A stretch of DNA of 21,902 nt. Source: a virus. The DNA lies in the IMG/VR virus record IMGVR_UViG_3300042301_000922, positions 1-21,902 of that record; one strand, 5' to 3'. The notes below the pieces were generated by a model, which saw only the letters and a program-made list of their open reading frames with translations, did no database searches and was not told the origin of the DNA. Below, piece after piece: positions 1 to 6,482 of this stretch (the stretch's first letter is position 1; the number at the start of each line of letters is the position of its first letter). The translations under genes were made by a program, and so were the position numbers.

Positions 1-118
1 AAACTATCTAGAGCCAGAAGATGTATCGAAGTTGATTAACAAATCACTCAAAGATAAAATTGAGATGAATTTTCGTGAGTTGAACTATTTACCAAAGCAA
101 GCACAACTGGATGTGTAA
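1..118 (+). CDS. 33: Late-transcription co-activator gp33-like, C-terminal fragment
   Basis: This is the 3' end of a gene that enters from the left edge; the frame starts at base 2 and ends with TAA at 116-118, giving 38 visible residues. The pattern LEPEDVSKLINKSLKDKIE followed by FRELNYLPK aligns by eye with the C-terminal part of T4 gp33 (AKFIPSGIIEKIQSEAIDENLLRP). In T4, gp33 bridges RNA polymerase and the sliding clamp gp45 to activate late promoters. In T4 genes 59 and 33 are also neighbours, though in the opposite order. The last residues here are QAQLDV, without the hydrophobic end (LDFLL) that T4 gp33 uses to touch the clamp. The stop overlaps the start of the next gene (TAATG). Only a fragment is visible, so the assignment is moderate. 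Confidence 0.5.
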   Translation, partial: NYLEPEDVSKLINKSLKDKIEMNFRELNYLPKQAQLDV

Positions 119-729
119 TGGATGGATTTAAGGCATATCGTTATTACCTAGCAATTAAACTTCACTTTACCACCGACAGGTTCAATGTTTTTGAAAACAG
201 AGGTAATGTTCGTGGCACTCGTGAGGCATTTAATGCTCGTAATGATAGATACATTTTTGAGAAGTTGGCAAGCAAACGACCAGATGATAAAGACATCATC
301 CAGTTCTTTGTGGCTAACTTTGCGTATGGCAATGACCAAGCGATTTATGCTGGTCAAGAAGCAGACGATAATTACTTACAATGGCAGAAACGAAAGCAGT
401 CTATGACTAAGATTTTCGTGGATGACTTAGCAACTCTTTTAACCTATGTTGAAGTGAACAAGTTAAAATCCACTGCAATATTTCAGTTTACAGAAAACGA
501 ATATCCAGTAGCATTAAATTTATTTGTTGGAGGTAAAATTGCGATAGAGACACTAAATATCATAAACGACCAGATAGATATACTTGATGACTGGGCAACC
601 CATGCTTCTGTAAAGTACATATGGGAAGATGAGTTGCGAAGAATTAAAAAGTTGACTGGGTTCGTTAAATACGATAAAATAAAGATTGGTAAAATCTTCG
701 GGCATTTTAAAGAAGAACTTGCAGAGTGA
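118..729 (+). CDS. 59: Replicative helicase loader, T4 gp59-like
   Basis: The 203-aa product is close in length to T4 gp59 (217 aa). Recognisable segments are the N-terminal FKAYRYYLAIKLHF (T4 VYKLYLMIKQHM), then NARNDRYIFEKLASK (T4 KRRDKYFFQKLSEK) and IIQFFVANFAYGNDQAI (T4 LALIFISNLVANQDAWI). In T4 this protein binds forked DNA and gp32 and loads the gp41 helicase during recombination-dependent replication. The ATG at 118 overlaps the preceding stop, suggesting translational coupling. Gene 32, whose product is its partner, lies just downstream on the same strand. Confidence 0.85.
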   Translation: MDGFKAYRYYLAIKLHFTTDRFNVFENRGNVRGTREAFNARNDRYIFEKLASKRPDDKDIIQFFVANFAYGNDQAIYAGQEADDNYLQWQKRKQSMTKIFVDDLATLLTYVEVNKLKSTAIFQFTENEYPVALNLFVGGKIAIETLNIINDQIDILDDWATHASVKYIWEDELRRIKKLTGFVKYDKIKIGKIFGHFKEELAE

Positions 730-733
730 TACA

Positions 734-937
734 ATGGGTAAGACATATAATAAGCAACGAAACGATGACGAATTTTCTGGAAAGCGTTCTGGAAAGTCCA
801 CTGGTAAAAAAGGTGGTGGTATGAAAACGCTAAATAGTTATGTTGAAGAAGAATTTGATGATGACTCATTTGACGATGAGATTGAAATTAGTGATGACAT
901 TCAGATTCAACATATACAAAACGATAATACAAATTAA
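734..937 (+). CDS. Small charged protein of unknown function (67 aa)
   Basis: The ATG at 734 is preferred because it starts four bases after the gp59 stop; a longer frame from 686 would run deep into gene 59. The product is split by charge. Residues 1-30 are rich in Lys, Arg and Gly (KRSGKSTGKKGGG), and residues 35-60 are strongly acidic (EEEFDDDSFDDEIE). No cysteine or hydrophobic core is visible, so it is probably largely disordered. It lies between helicase loader and ssDNA-binding protein genes, which hints at a replication or recombination role, but I recognise no family. Confidence 0.6.
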   Translation: MGKTYNKQRNDDEFSGKRSGKSTGKKGGGMKTLNSYVEEEFDDDSFDDEIEISDDIQIQHIQNDNTN

Positions 938-961
938 TACTTTTAATACAAAGGAAATACG
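924..961 (+). promoter_or_regulatory. Unstructured leader and possible translational operator of gene 32
   Basis: The segment from 924 to 952 contains no G and carries TAATAC three times, at 925-930, 935-940 and 944-949, so nearly one helical turn apart. It runs straight into the Shine-Dalgarno sequence AAAGGAA (950-956) and the ATG at 962. In T4, gp32 represses its own translation by coating an A/U-rich unstructured leader next to the ribosome binding site. This stretch has the right position and composition for that role. The T4-type upstream pseudoknot was not found by eye. The function is inferred. Confidence 0.4.
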
Positions 962-1870
962 ATGGATATTCAATCTCTGCGCAAGATGCGCAACTCTGAC
1001 TTTGGTGCAATCTCTAATGCATTCGAAAAAGTCGCAAATCCCCAATCCGAACAAAAGTCTTTCACAGACGATCGCTTCTGGCGTCTCGAAGGTGACAAGG
1101 CTGGTAACGGAACAGCAACACTCCGATTTCTACCTCGTGTAGAAGGTGACGAACTCCCATGGGTTCGAATCTTTTCACATGGCTTCCAAGGTCCAACTGG
1201 AAAATGGTATATCGAAAACTCTCTAACAACTCTTGGTGAAAATGATCCAGTCGGTGAATTGAATACCACTCTTTGGAACTCTGGTTCTGAAGCGAACAAA
1301 GAGATTGCACGTAAACAAAAGCGTCGTCTAAGTTTCACTGCCAATGTCTTGGTTGTGTCTGATCCTAAGCATCCTGAGAATGAAGGTAAAGTGTTCTTGT
1401 GGAAGTTTGGTAAGAAAATCTTTGATAAGATTATGGACAAGGCTCGCCCAACCTTTGAAGATGAGAAGCCAGTCAATGTCTTCGACTTCTGGGAAGGTGC
1501 AAACTTCAAATTGCGTATGCGTAAGAAAGATGGTTACGCAAACTATGATGAGTCTGCATTCATGGAGCCAGCTGCAATTGCTAGTGACGATGAATCAATT
1601 CTTCACATTGCTAATTCTCAGCATAAGTTGTCTGAGTTTACTGATCGTAAGAACTTCAAGTCTTATGATGAGTTGAAGAAGAAACTCAATGAGGTTTTGT
1701 CTGGTGATTCTTTTGCTAGCAAGTCTGCTGCACAGATCGCTGAAGATGAAGATCGTCCTGTAGCACAAGCACCAAAGATTGCTTCTAAACCTGCGCCAGC
1801 ACCAAAGGCAATGGAAGAAGACGACGATGATGTTATGTCTTACTTTGAGAAGATCGCTAAAGAAGATTAA
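962..1870 (+). CDS. 32: Single-stranded DNA-binding protein, T4 gp32-like, zinc ligands missing
   Basis: The 302-aa product matches T4 gp32 (301 aa) along its length: GNGTATLRFLPR (T4 GNGQAVIRFLP), HGF..TGKWYIE at 73-85, HPENEGKVFLWKFGKKIFDKI, FWEGANFKLRMRKKDGYANYDES and an acidic tail (EEDDDDVMSYFEK). It coats and protects ssDNA and organises replication, recombination and repair; the acidic tail of the family recruits partners such as gp59. T4 gp32 binds zinc through one His and three Cys. Here His73 is present, but the Cys positions are replaced (IENSLTTLGENDPVGEL, 84-100), and the whole protein has no cysteine. A good ribosome binding site, AAAGGA, precedes the ATG. Confidence 0.95.
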   Translation: MDIQSLRKMRNSDFGAISNAFEKVANPQSEQKSFTDDRFWRLEGDKAGNGTATLRFLPRVEGDELPWVRIFSHGFQGPTGKWYIENSLTTLGENDPVGELNTTLWNSGSEANKEIARKQKRRLSFTANVLVVSDPKHPENEGKVFLWKFGKKIFDKIMDKARPTFEDEKPVNVFDFWEGANFKLRMRKKDGYANYDESAFMEPAAIASDDESILHIANSQHKLSEFTDRKNFKSYDELKKKLNEVLSGDSFASKSAAQIAEDEDRPVAQAPKIASKPAPAPKAMEEDDDDVMSYFEKIAKED

Positions 1871-1902
1871 TTATGAGTTGCCGAAAGGCACTGTGAAGTA
1901 CT

Positions 1903-1929
1903 ATGGGAGCCGATCGGCTCCCATTTTTT
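1903..1929 (+). terminator. Rho-independent terminator after gene 32
   Basis: A perfect 22-base palindrome (1903-1924) gives a GGGAGCC/GGCTCCC stem with a GATC loop, extended by ATG...CAT edge pairs, and is followed by six T (1924-1929). It sits in the 57-base gap between the convergent genes 32 and tape measure. The T run is on the + side only, so it should mainly stop + strand transcription. It ends on the stop codon of the opposing tape measure gene (1928-1930). A smaller hairpin with a GAAA loop (TGCC/GGCA, 1879-1890) lies just upstream. Confidence 0.85.
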
Positions 1930-3847
1930 ATGCTCGTGCGTATCTGCTTGCAACGAACTTTGACATCGAAGATTCTTGATTTCGAATTGGAGATCTAATT
2001 ATCTGAGAGGTATTGTTGTTTGTTGTGACTGGAGCATTAACAACAGCAGTGTTACCGCTGCCACCACCGCCACTTACTGCAGCATTATCAGCGTTTGTTC
2101 TAGAACCACCCTCAACTGCATTTGCCATTCTCATTGCTGCACCCATAGCTGCAATTTTATCAACTGGAAGGTCAGAGATCGCTTTAATTGTTTTAGTATC
2201 AATTGTAGAGAATTTACCCAAACCAGTAGCAAGAGCCATTACACCATCACCTGCTGCTTTGATATCTTGACCTCGTTCACCCATCATCATAATCTGTTCA
2301 ACTGGAGACTTTCCAGGAGTTACTAGATTTAAGAATCCACCCACTAGATTACCGATACCAGCTGCAGCAGTTCCAGCACCGAACACTGCCATGCCTGCGC
2401 CAATAGCTGCAAGACCAGCACCAACCATAATAAGATTATTACCATCTAGCTGACCAAGTTTAGTCAACCCGTCAGTCATCTGAGAAAAGCCTTCACCCAC
2501 TGCTTGCATTGCTTCGCCAACAATCCACAAAGCACCACCGAGTAAACCAATTGCTGCAGCACCTAAAGTGATTGGAACAATAGCACTACCCATAACTGCA
2601 GCGATTACAGCAATACCAGCAACAGCAAGCATTCCCTTACCAATGGTTTCCCATTCTAATTCAGCGAATCCACCCAATGCTGCACTCATTCCGTACATGG
2701 CAAGAGCCAGTACACCAAGAGCAAACGCACCTTTAATAATAGATCCTTTTACTTTATCTAATCCGATTGCAGCAAGAACTAAACCACCAAGAGCAACCAT
2801 ACCTTTACCGATTGAATCCCATTCAACTTCGCCAAATTCTTGGAATGCCTTTGCTGCAACAAACAATGCTGCACCAATTGCCAAAAGACCGATACCGAAT
2901 TTCTTCATGCCATCTAATGCTTTACCTGCACCACCACTCATTAAACCAGAGAGCATACCTCCACCTGCTTTGTCACCTTCAGCTGGCTTAGCTTTTTGGT
3001 CAGGAGACTCACCACGAGTATTCTGCTCAATTTTAATAAAAAGATCTTCTTGTTTCTGAGCATGTTTTTGTGCTTCAAGTGCTTGTTCTTCGTTAGCGCC
3101 AGAATCTGCAAACTGCTGAGTTGGAGAAGTTTTTAAACTACCTGCTCTTAAATCTGCGCCAGCAAGAGTATCTGTCAGAGAATTTCGTTTAGCGAATAGA
3201 TCCTTACCTGCACCTCTCTTAGCCAATTCAGCTTCTGACATCCCAGTATCTTTTTTCAACTGGGAGATTTCAGCTTCGTTTTTCTTGATATCTTTTGCTG
3301 CTCTATTTGCAGTTTCAAATTTACCAGAAAGAGTAGAGCGATCATCCTCAGAACCAAGTTTTCTTTGAGTTTGAATAAACTTTTCTTTGGCGATAGACTT
3401 ATCAAAGATACCACCAATATTCACTGCTTTCAATGCAGTTGTTTTTAGAGCAGATCCAGAACCAAACTTATCTTTGAAACTTTTACCCATATCAGAGATT
3501 CGATCTCCCATGGTCTTAAATGTTTGCATACCCTTAGCAATATTAGCAATTGCTTTTGCTTCTTCTCTGGTATATGTACCTTGTTCTTTAATGGATTTTG
3601 AGATGTCTTTTTGAACTTTTAAAATTTCTTTATCAATTTTAACATTCTGTTCGGCAATCTTTTCTTGTCTATCACCATCATCGTCAATTTGTTTAGTCTC
3701 GTACAGACTCGCAAACTCAGTCAATTTAATTAACTGCATAGTTTCTGAAATCGTCTTTAGAGATTTCATTGACTCTGTTTGCGCATTGAGTAATGCCGTC
3801 ATGTCACTTGATGTGACATGTACTTGATAGTTTTTATTTTTTGCCAT
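1928..3847 (-). CDS. 29: Tail tape measure protein, T4 gp29-like
   Basis: The 639-aa product is near the length of T4 gp29 (590 aa). Residues 1-300 are polar, helical and probably coiled coil. About 305-545 hold a chain of Ala/Gly-rich hydrophobic segments (GIGLLAIGAALFVAAKAF, GMVALGGLVLAAIG, GMLAVAGIAVIAAVMG), as is common in tape measure proteins. A 56-residue duplication carries EVEWDSIGKGM (about 338) and ELEWETIGKGM (about 394). The C-terminus is Asn/Ser-rich and ends in SRYARA. The family spans the tail tube lumen, sets tail length and is attached to the hub. The ATG has a GAGGA ribosome binding site, and the gene follows the chaperone-like frames by three bases. The identification rests on composition, length and position more than on direct alignment. 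Confidence 0.75.
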   Translation of the reverse strand: MAKNKNYQVHVTSSDMTALLNAQTESMKSLKTISETMQLIKLTEFASLYETKQIDDDGDRQEKIAEQNVKIDKEILKVQKDISKSIKEQGTYTREEAKAIANIAKGMQTFKTMGDRISDMGKSFKDKFGSGSALKTTALKAVNIGGIFDKSIAKEKFIQTQRKLGSEDDRSTLSGKFETANRAAKDIKKNEAEISQLKKDTGMSEAELAKRGAGKDLFAKRNSLTDTLAGADLRAGSLKTSPTQQFADSGANEEQALEAQKHAQKQEDLFIKIEQNTRGESPDQKAKPAEGDKAGGGMLSGLMSGGAGKALDGMKKFGIGLLAIGAALFVAAKAFQEFGEVEWDSIGKGMVALGGLVLAAIGLDKVKGSIIKGAFALGVLALAMYGMSAALGGFAELEWETIGKGMLAVAGIAVIAAVMGSAIVPITLGAAAIGLLGGALWIVGEAMQAVGEGFSQMTDGLTKLGQLDGNNLIMVGAGLAAIGAGMAVFGAGTAAAGIGNLVGGFLNLVTPGKSPVEQIMMMGERGQDIKAAGDGVMALATGLGKFSTIDTKTIKAISDLPVDKIAAMGAAMRMANAVEGGSRTNADNAAVSGGGGSGNTAVVNAPVTTNNNTSQIIRSPIRNQESSMSKFVASRYARA

Positions 3848-3850
3848 CTG

Positions 3851-4033
3851 TTACATCCTCTTTTTGGATTCTATTCTTTTCTTTTCTTCTTCAAGATACT
3901 GAATTAGCATGAAGACATATACTTCTCTTTCGAAAGGTATCATTTCTTCCAGCTCAGCCAAAGAGTATTTGTGGTACTGCATCATCGCAAAATTCATTTT
4001 ATAATAGTTCTCAAGCGATTCATGACTGAGCAA
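3851..4033 (-). CDS. Short -1 frame after gp26; likely frameshift extension (tail assembly chaperone, T-like part)
   Basis: This 60-codon frame begins at a TTG, two bases past the gp26 stop, and has no well-placed ribosome binding site of its own; an in-frame ATG occurs 13 codons in. It is open back through the gp26 stop to 4039-4045, where a slippery T-run would let ribosomes leave gene 26 and continue here, giving a fusion of about 302 residues. Its sequence (MNFAMMQYHKYSLAELEEMIPFEREVYVFMLIQYLEEEKKR) is helical, with the MIPFERE-Y pattern I associate with short tail chaperone or gp51-like frames ahead of tape measure genes. T4 gp51 itself is much longer (249 aa), so no symbol is given. It ends three bases before the tape measure start. 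Confidence 0.65.
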   Translation of the reverse strand: MLSHESLENYYKMNFAMMQYHKYSLAELEEMIPFEREVYVFMLIQYLEEEKKRIESKKRM

Positions 4034-4035
4034 TA

Positions 4036-4060
4036 CTAAAAAAAACTTTGGAGTCCCTCC
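4036..4060 (-). promoter_or_regulatory. Predicted programmed -1 ribosomal frameshift site
   Basis: On the - strand the end of gene 26 reads AGT TTT TTT TAG. The heptamer T TTT TTT (4045-4039) is in the correct phase for tandem -1 slippage and lies immediately before the stop (4038-4036). GGAGGG (4060-4055) is nine bases upstream. It is too far from the downstream TTG to serve as its ribosome binding site, but close to the spacing of the stimulatory Shine-Dalgarno in E. coli dnaX. A weak CTCA/TGAG stem (4030-4027 with 4013-4010) begins eight bases after the heptamer. A -1 shift reads LVLLSHES and enters the 60-codon frame. Slippage of RNA polymerase on the run of eight T is an alternative. Confidence 0.7.
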
Positions 4061-4758
4061 AACATCTTAACATGGTGTCTTCCACAAACAGGGCAGTCAT
4101 ATTCAATCTCTTTTTTAATCTTCGGCATTGTTTCAAAGAACTTTTGAACTCTAGCAAACTGCTCTGAAGATAGGTTTTCGATAAACTGTAATAGTTCAGG
4201 CTGAGTTTGTTCTTTAGCATAAAACAAATTATCGCCATCATAAATGTAATCAATAGATAAAGCCATAATATCAAAGACTGTATCTAAGTCACTGGTATCA
4301 AAACCCTCTAATTTTTTAATAACATCAACTGTAGGATACTTCATCACTACACCGACATTACCGAACAATTCAATCTTACTGCTATGGTCTGCAGATTTTT
4401 CTACAGTAATCGTAGACAAGTCAACAGTAACAGTGGTTTTAGCTTTTTCGTTTTGCTCTCCGTGATCTGTATCACAGGCAAAAATTAAATCAACTGTTTC
4501 ACCAACAGACTTACCACGAATCTGAGTAAACATATACTCTAGATCGAATGTTGCTAGTTTTTCAACATTAATCTCGTCTTGAACGCAAGACTTAACAACT
4601 TTCTTCAATGTTTCAATCATTGTTACTACATCTTCAGATTGCTGTGCAATCAAAAGTGCTTTCTCCTCTTTAACGAGGAATGGACGGTATCTTACTGTCG
4701 CTCCACTTGAAGGCACAACCATTGTGTAGGTTGGTGTATTCATCATCGGCAAAGCCAT
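4036..4758 (-). CDS. 26: Baseplate/hub assembly protein, T4 gp26-like
   Basis: This is a 240-aa protein (T4 gp26 is 208 aa). Its opening, YTMVVPSSGATVRYRPFLVKEEKALL, carries the RPFLVKEEK signature of the T4 baseplate protein family (PF12322). The C-terminus has a likely metal-binding knuckle, CPVCGRHH (Cys222, Cys225, His228, His229), and ends LEGLQSFF. In T4, gp26 acts in assembly of the central baseplate hub. Its place directly ahead of the tape measure gene, with a -1 slippery site at its end, suggests it is the counterpart of the G-type tail chaperone. The ribosome binding site AAAGGAGAA lies inside the end of gene 16, and the ATG is two bases past that stop, so the two are probably translationally coupled. 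Confidence 0.8.
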   Translation of the reverse strand: MALPMMNTPTYTMVVPSSGATVRYRPFLVKEEKALLIAQQSEDVVTMIETLKKVVKSCVQDEINVEKLATFDLEYMFTQIRGKSVGETVDLIFACDTDHGEQNEKAKTTVTVDLSTITVEKSADHSSKIELFGNVGVVMKYPTVDVIKKLEGFDTSDLDTVFDIMALSIDYIYDGDNLFYAKEQTQPELLQFIENLSSEQFARVQKFFETMPKIKKEIEYDCPVCGRHHVKMLEGLQSFF

Positions 4759-4760
4759 AA

Positions 4761-5174
4761 TTATTCTCCTTTAGACATATTCTTAATTAACTTATTCAAC
4801 TCAGCAGTGCTACCTGTAAAGATAACATTGTTATTCGTCACTTCTTTTCTGGATCCTTCTTTAGGTGTATCCAGCTTTTGCTTCTGTTGATGTAGATCTA
4901 ATAACTGTTGGTTTATATCAGCCAACTGCTTCATTAGATTTCCAACAACTTCAAATGCTCTTGGATGCTCAGACTGCATAGCCACGTCAAGTGACTTCTG
5001 TAGTGCTTCCTGTCCCTGTTGCAGTAATATACGAAGATTACCTCGAGTAACATCGAAGTCGTCTTGAATTTTATTTGTAGAGTCGTTAATAACTTCTCCA
5101 GTCTTTGTTATCACTTCAGTGTTGCCCATTGGTTGTATTCCAAATTCGGCAGATAATGTGTCATCAATCTTCAT
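4761..5174 (-). CDS. 16: Terminase small subunit, T4 gp16-like
   Basis: The ATG at 5174 is chosen over a TTG two codons upstream (5180), because AAGGA stands eight bases before the ATG; this gives 137 aa (T4 gp16 is 164). The segments DDFDVTRGNLRILLQQGQ, SEHPRAFEVVGNLMKQLADIN and VIFTGSTAELNKLI align with T4 gp16 ([35 protein letters not shown] and TVFVGSPTDLMDEI). The family forms oligomeric rings that recognise the genome and stimulate the gp17 packaging motor. Its centre is rich in Gln and Leu and probably coiled coil. Unlike in T4, no gene 17 adjoins it; it lies among tail genes. Confidence 0.8.
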   Translation of the reverse strand: MKIDDTLSAEFGIQPMGNTEVITKTGEVINDSTNKIQDDFDVTRGNLRILLQQGQEALQKSLDVAMQSEHPRAFEVVGNLMKQLADINQQLLDLHQQKQKLDTPKEGSRKEVTNNNVIFTGSTAELNKLIKNMSKGE

Positions 5175-5192
5175 TCGCAATCCTTAATGATG

Positions 5193-5200
5193 TATTTATT
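5193..5200 (-). promoter_or_regulatory. Candidate T4-type late promoter upstream of gene 16
   Basis: AATAAATA on the - strand differs from the T4 late box TATAAATA at one base and lies in the short gap between the gp54-like gene and gene 16. Initiation a few bases downstream would give a leader that still includes the AAGGA ribosome binding site. The AT-rich background makes chance matches easy. Confidence 0.4.
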
Positions 5201-5885
5201 AGAATCTTAGCAATCCTGGAAGTTTAGTTACAACAGCAGAACCCAAAGCACCTGTTACGAAGTTACCAGCACGTTCACCGATAACTCCATTTATCTGTTC
5301 CTGAAATCCAGTAAAGTTTTTAGTTAATTTATCAATGAAGGATGTTGGAATCTTTTGTCCGTCTGCTAGAGGACTCTTTGTTGTAGCAGTCCAGTATTTG
5401 TACTGCATAGTTACTTGCATTTTCATAAAATCTTTATTGGAATAATCCATCTGAATTGAACTAATGTTCTTTGGATAGCACTCATATAAAGTCATTTCAT
5501 AACGAGTTTTATTTTGAAGATCTTGAACTTCAATCTTCATCTCTGAAATATAATCATTATAATAACTAAATGTTCTTGTTTTGGGGTCTTGAATACTACC
5601 AATCCAATCATCAAATAATGCTTTAACTTTCATATCGTTATCTACATAGAATGACATAGATAAGTTATCATATAACTTTTCATATGGTGTTTCTCTAAAT
5701 TCACCGAATGTTCTATTTTGAACTGTTGAGTAATTAACTCCTGGAAGTTGAATCTGATCGCAGAAAAGTAAAACTTTTCTTAATGCACCTGGATTTATTC
5801 GAGAAGGTGGAGTGAAGATAACAGCGTATCTGTTATTTCTAGCGAGAGAGCCTCGTTTAATTTCTGATATAAAATCTTTAAGCAT
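5199..5885 (-). CDS. 54: Tail-tube-like baseplate protein, probably tube initiator gp54-like
   Basis: This is a 228-aa protein with the tail-tube fold pattern: an N-terminal NNRYAVIFTPP strand, LLFCDQIQLPG, then SMSFYVDNDMKVKALFDDWIGSIQDP, an ECYPKNIS turn and a final MQVTMQYKYW strand. The DDWIGSIQDPKTR and ECYPKNISSI segments resemble T4 gp54 (QDWVNSVQDPVTG and TGCIPISVS), the protein on which tube polymerisation starts. T4 gp54 is longer (320 aa). A major tail tube (gp19) paralogue is the main alternative, since both share the fold. It starts one base after the upstream stop. Confidence 0.6.
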   Translation of the reverse strand: MLKDFISEIKRGSLARNNRYAVIFTPPSRINPGALRKVLLFCDQIQLPGVNYSTVQNRTFGEFRETPYEKLYDNLSMSFYVDNDMKVKALFDDWIGSIQDPKTRTFSYYNDYISEMKIEVQDLQNKTRYEMTLYECYPKNISSIQMDYSNKDFMKMQVTMQYKYWTATTKSPLADGQKIPTSFIDKLTKNFTGFQEQINGVIGERAGNFVTGALGSAVVTKLPGLLRF

Positions 5886-5886
5886 T

Positions 5887-6477
5887 TTATTTTCTCATTA
5901 TCTTTCTGGACTCTGCCCAGATTTCTTGTTTGCTCGCTCCCACGAATCTTTCAACTGGAAGTAACATAGCGGTTGCCCAATCATTAGAGTTTATCTGTCT
6001 AAACTGAGATCTAACATGACCAGTAAGGTATTGTTTAACGCAGGGTTTTGCTGCAGCATATTTTGAGACTCCATCGATGAGTGCCCAAGAATATTTAATT
6101 CTAGTGGTTTCATCTATTTTAGAGTTGTTTTTAAACACTAGTAAATTATCAAGAAGTGTGATACGCAATTGATATGGTAGATAGTGTAAATTCAAACCGA
6201 TAAATCCATCAGGTGTTTTACGAAATGGAAGAACTAGTGGGAACTTATCATAGTATGGAAGTTCTGCTTTACCCTTTGGATCGTACGCAAACATATACAA
6301 AAATCCAGGCATAACTCTAGTTGTTAATTGGTCTGGATTACCCTGAAGAACTCTTTGAGGGGTAATCTGTTGCCTACTCATTAAGAGTACTTGCTGCTCA
6401 AACCATGAACGAGACTTCTTAACTGCTGTTAAGAGATCGTACTGATTTCGCTCGAAAACGTCTTTTAGGTTTGCCAT
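5887..6477 (-). CDS. Conserved T4-like phage protein, possibly DNA end protector gp2-like
   Basis: This 196-aa protein has a basic, helical N-terminus (YDLLTAVKKSRSWFEQQV) and a conserved-looking core: MPGFLYMFAYDPKGKAELPYYDKFPLVLPF, then FIGLNLHYLPY, AAAKPCVKQYLTGHVRSQFR and a closing LPVERFVGASKQEIW. I have the impression of a family widespread in T4-like phages next to gene 4. In T4 genes 2 and 4 adjoin, and gp2 protects packaged DNA ends, so gp2 is the best guess, but I cannot confirm it by sequence. It is not gp53, which is encoded at 8067. The start has no ribosome binding site; CCTAAATAA stands just upstream. Confidence 0.45.
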   Translation of the reverse strand: MANLKDVFERNQYDLLTAVKKSRSWFEQQVLLMSRQQITPQRVLQGNPDQLTTRVMPGFLYMFAYDPKGKAELPYYDKFPLVLPFRKTPDGFIGLNLHYLPYQLRITLLDNLLVFKNNSKIDETTRIKYSWALIDGVSKYAAAKPCVKQYLTGHVRSQFRQINSNDWATAMLLPVERFVGASKQEIWAESRKIMRK

Positions 6478-6482
6478 ATTAG

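Noticed and set aside
686-733. Upstream extension of the 67-aa gene to an ATG at 686
   Set aside because: It would overlap gene 59 by 44 bases with no ribosome binding site; the ATG at 734 directly after the gp59 stop is more natural.
970-1509. 179-codon open frame on the - strand
   Set aside because: Antisense shadow of gene 32, whose identity is certain.
1903-1924. Perfect palindrome as a protein-binding or attachment site
   Set aside because: The following T run, and its position between convergent gene ends, make a terminator the simpler explanation; no integrase gene is in view.
2568-3059. 163-codon open frame on the + strand, Pro/Ala/Ile-rich
   Set aside because: It is the antisense of the Ala/Gly-rich part of the tape measure gene, has low complexity and no ribosome binding site; a shadow frame.
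4010-4030. Downstream stem as a strong frameshift pseudoknot
   Set aside because: Only four or five base pairs with a 13-base loop are visible; it can at most be a weak helper, so it is not listed as a feature of its own.
4020-4274. 84-codon open frame on the - strand within gene 26
   Set aside because: It is in the +1 frame relative to gp26, is mostly overlapped by the clear gp26 coding sequence and looks random; the slippery site leads to the other frame.
5887-6477. Reading this gene as gp53, which follows gene 4 in T4
   Set aside because: The gp53 signature (EKIYGNAEYHWIIMLANNKYD) is in the gene at 8067; this protein has a different sequence.
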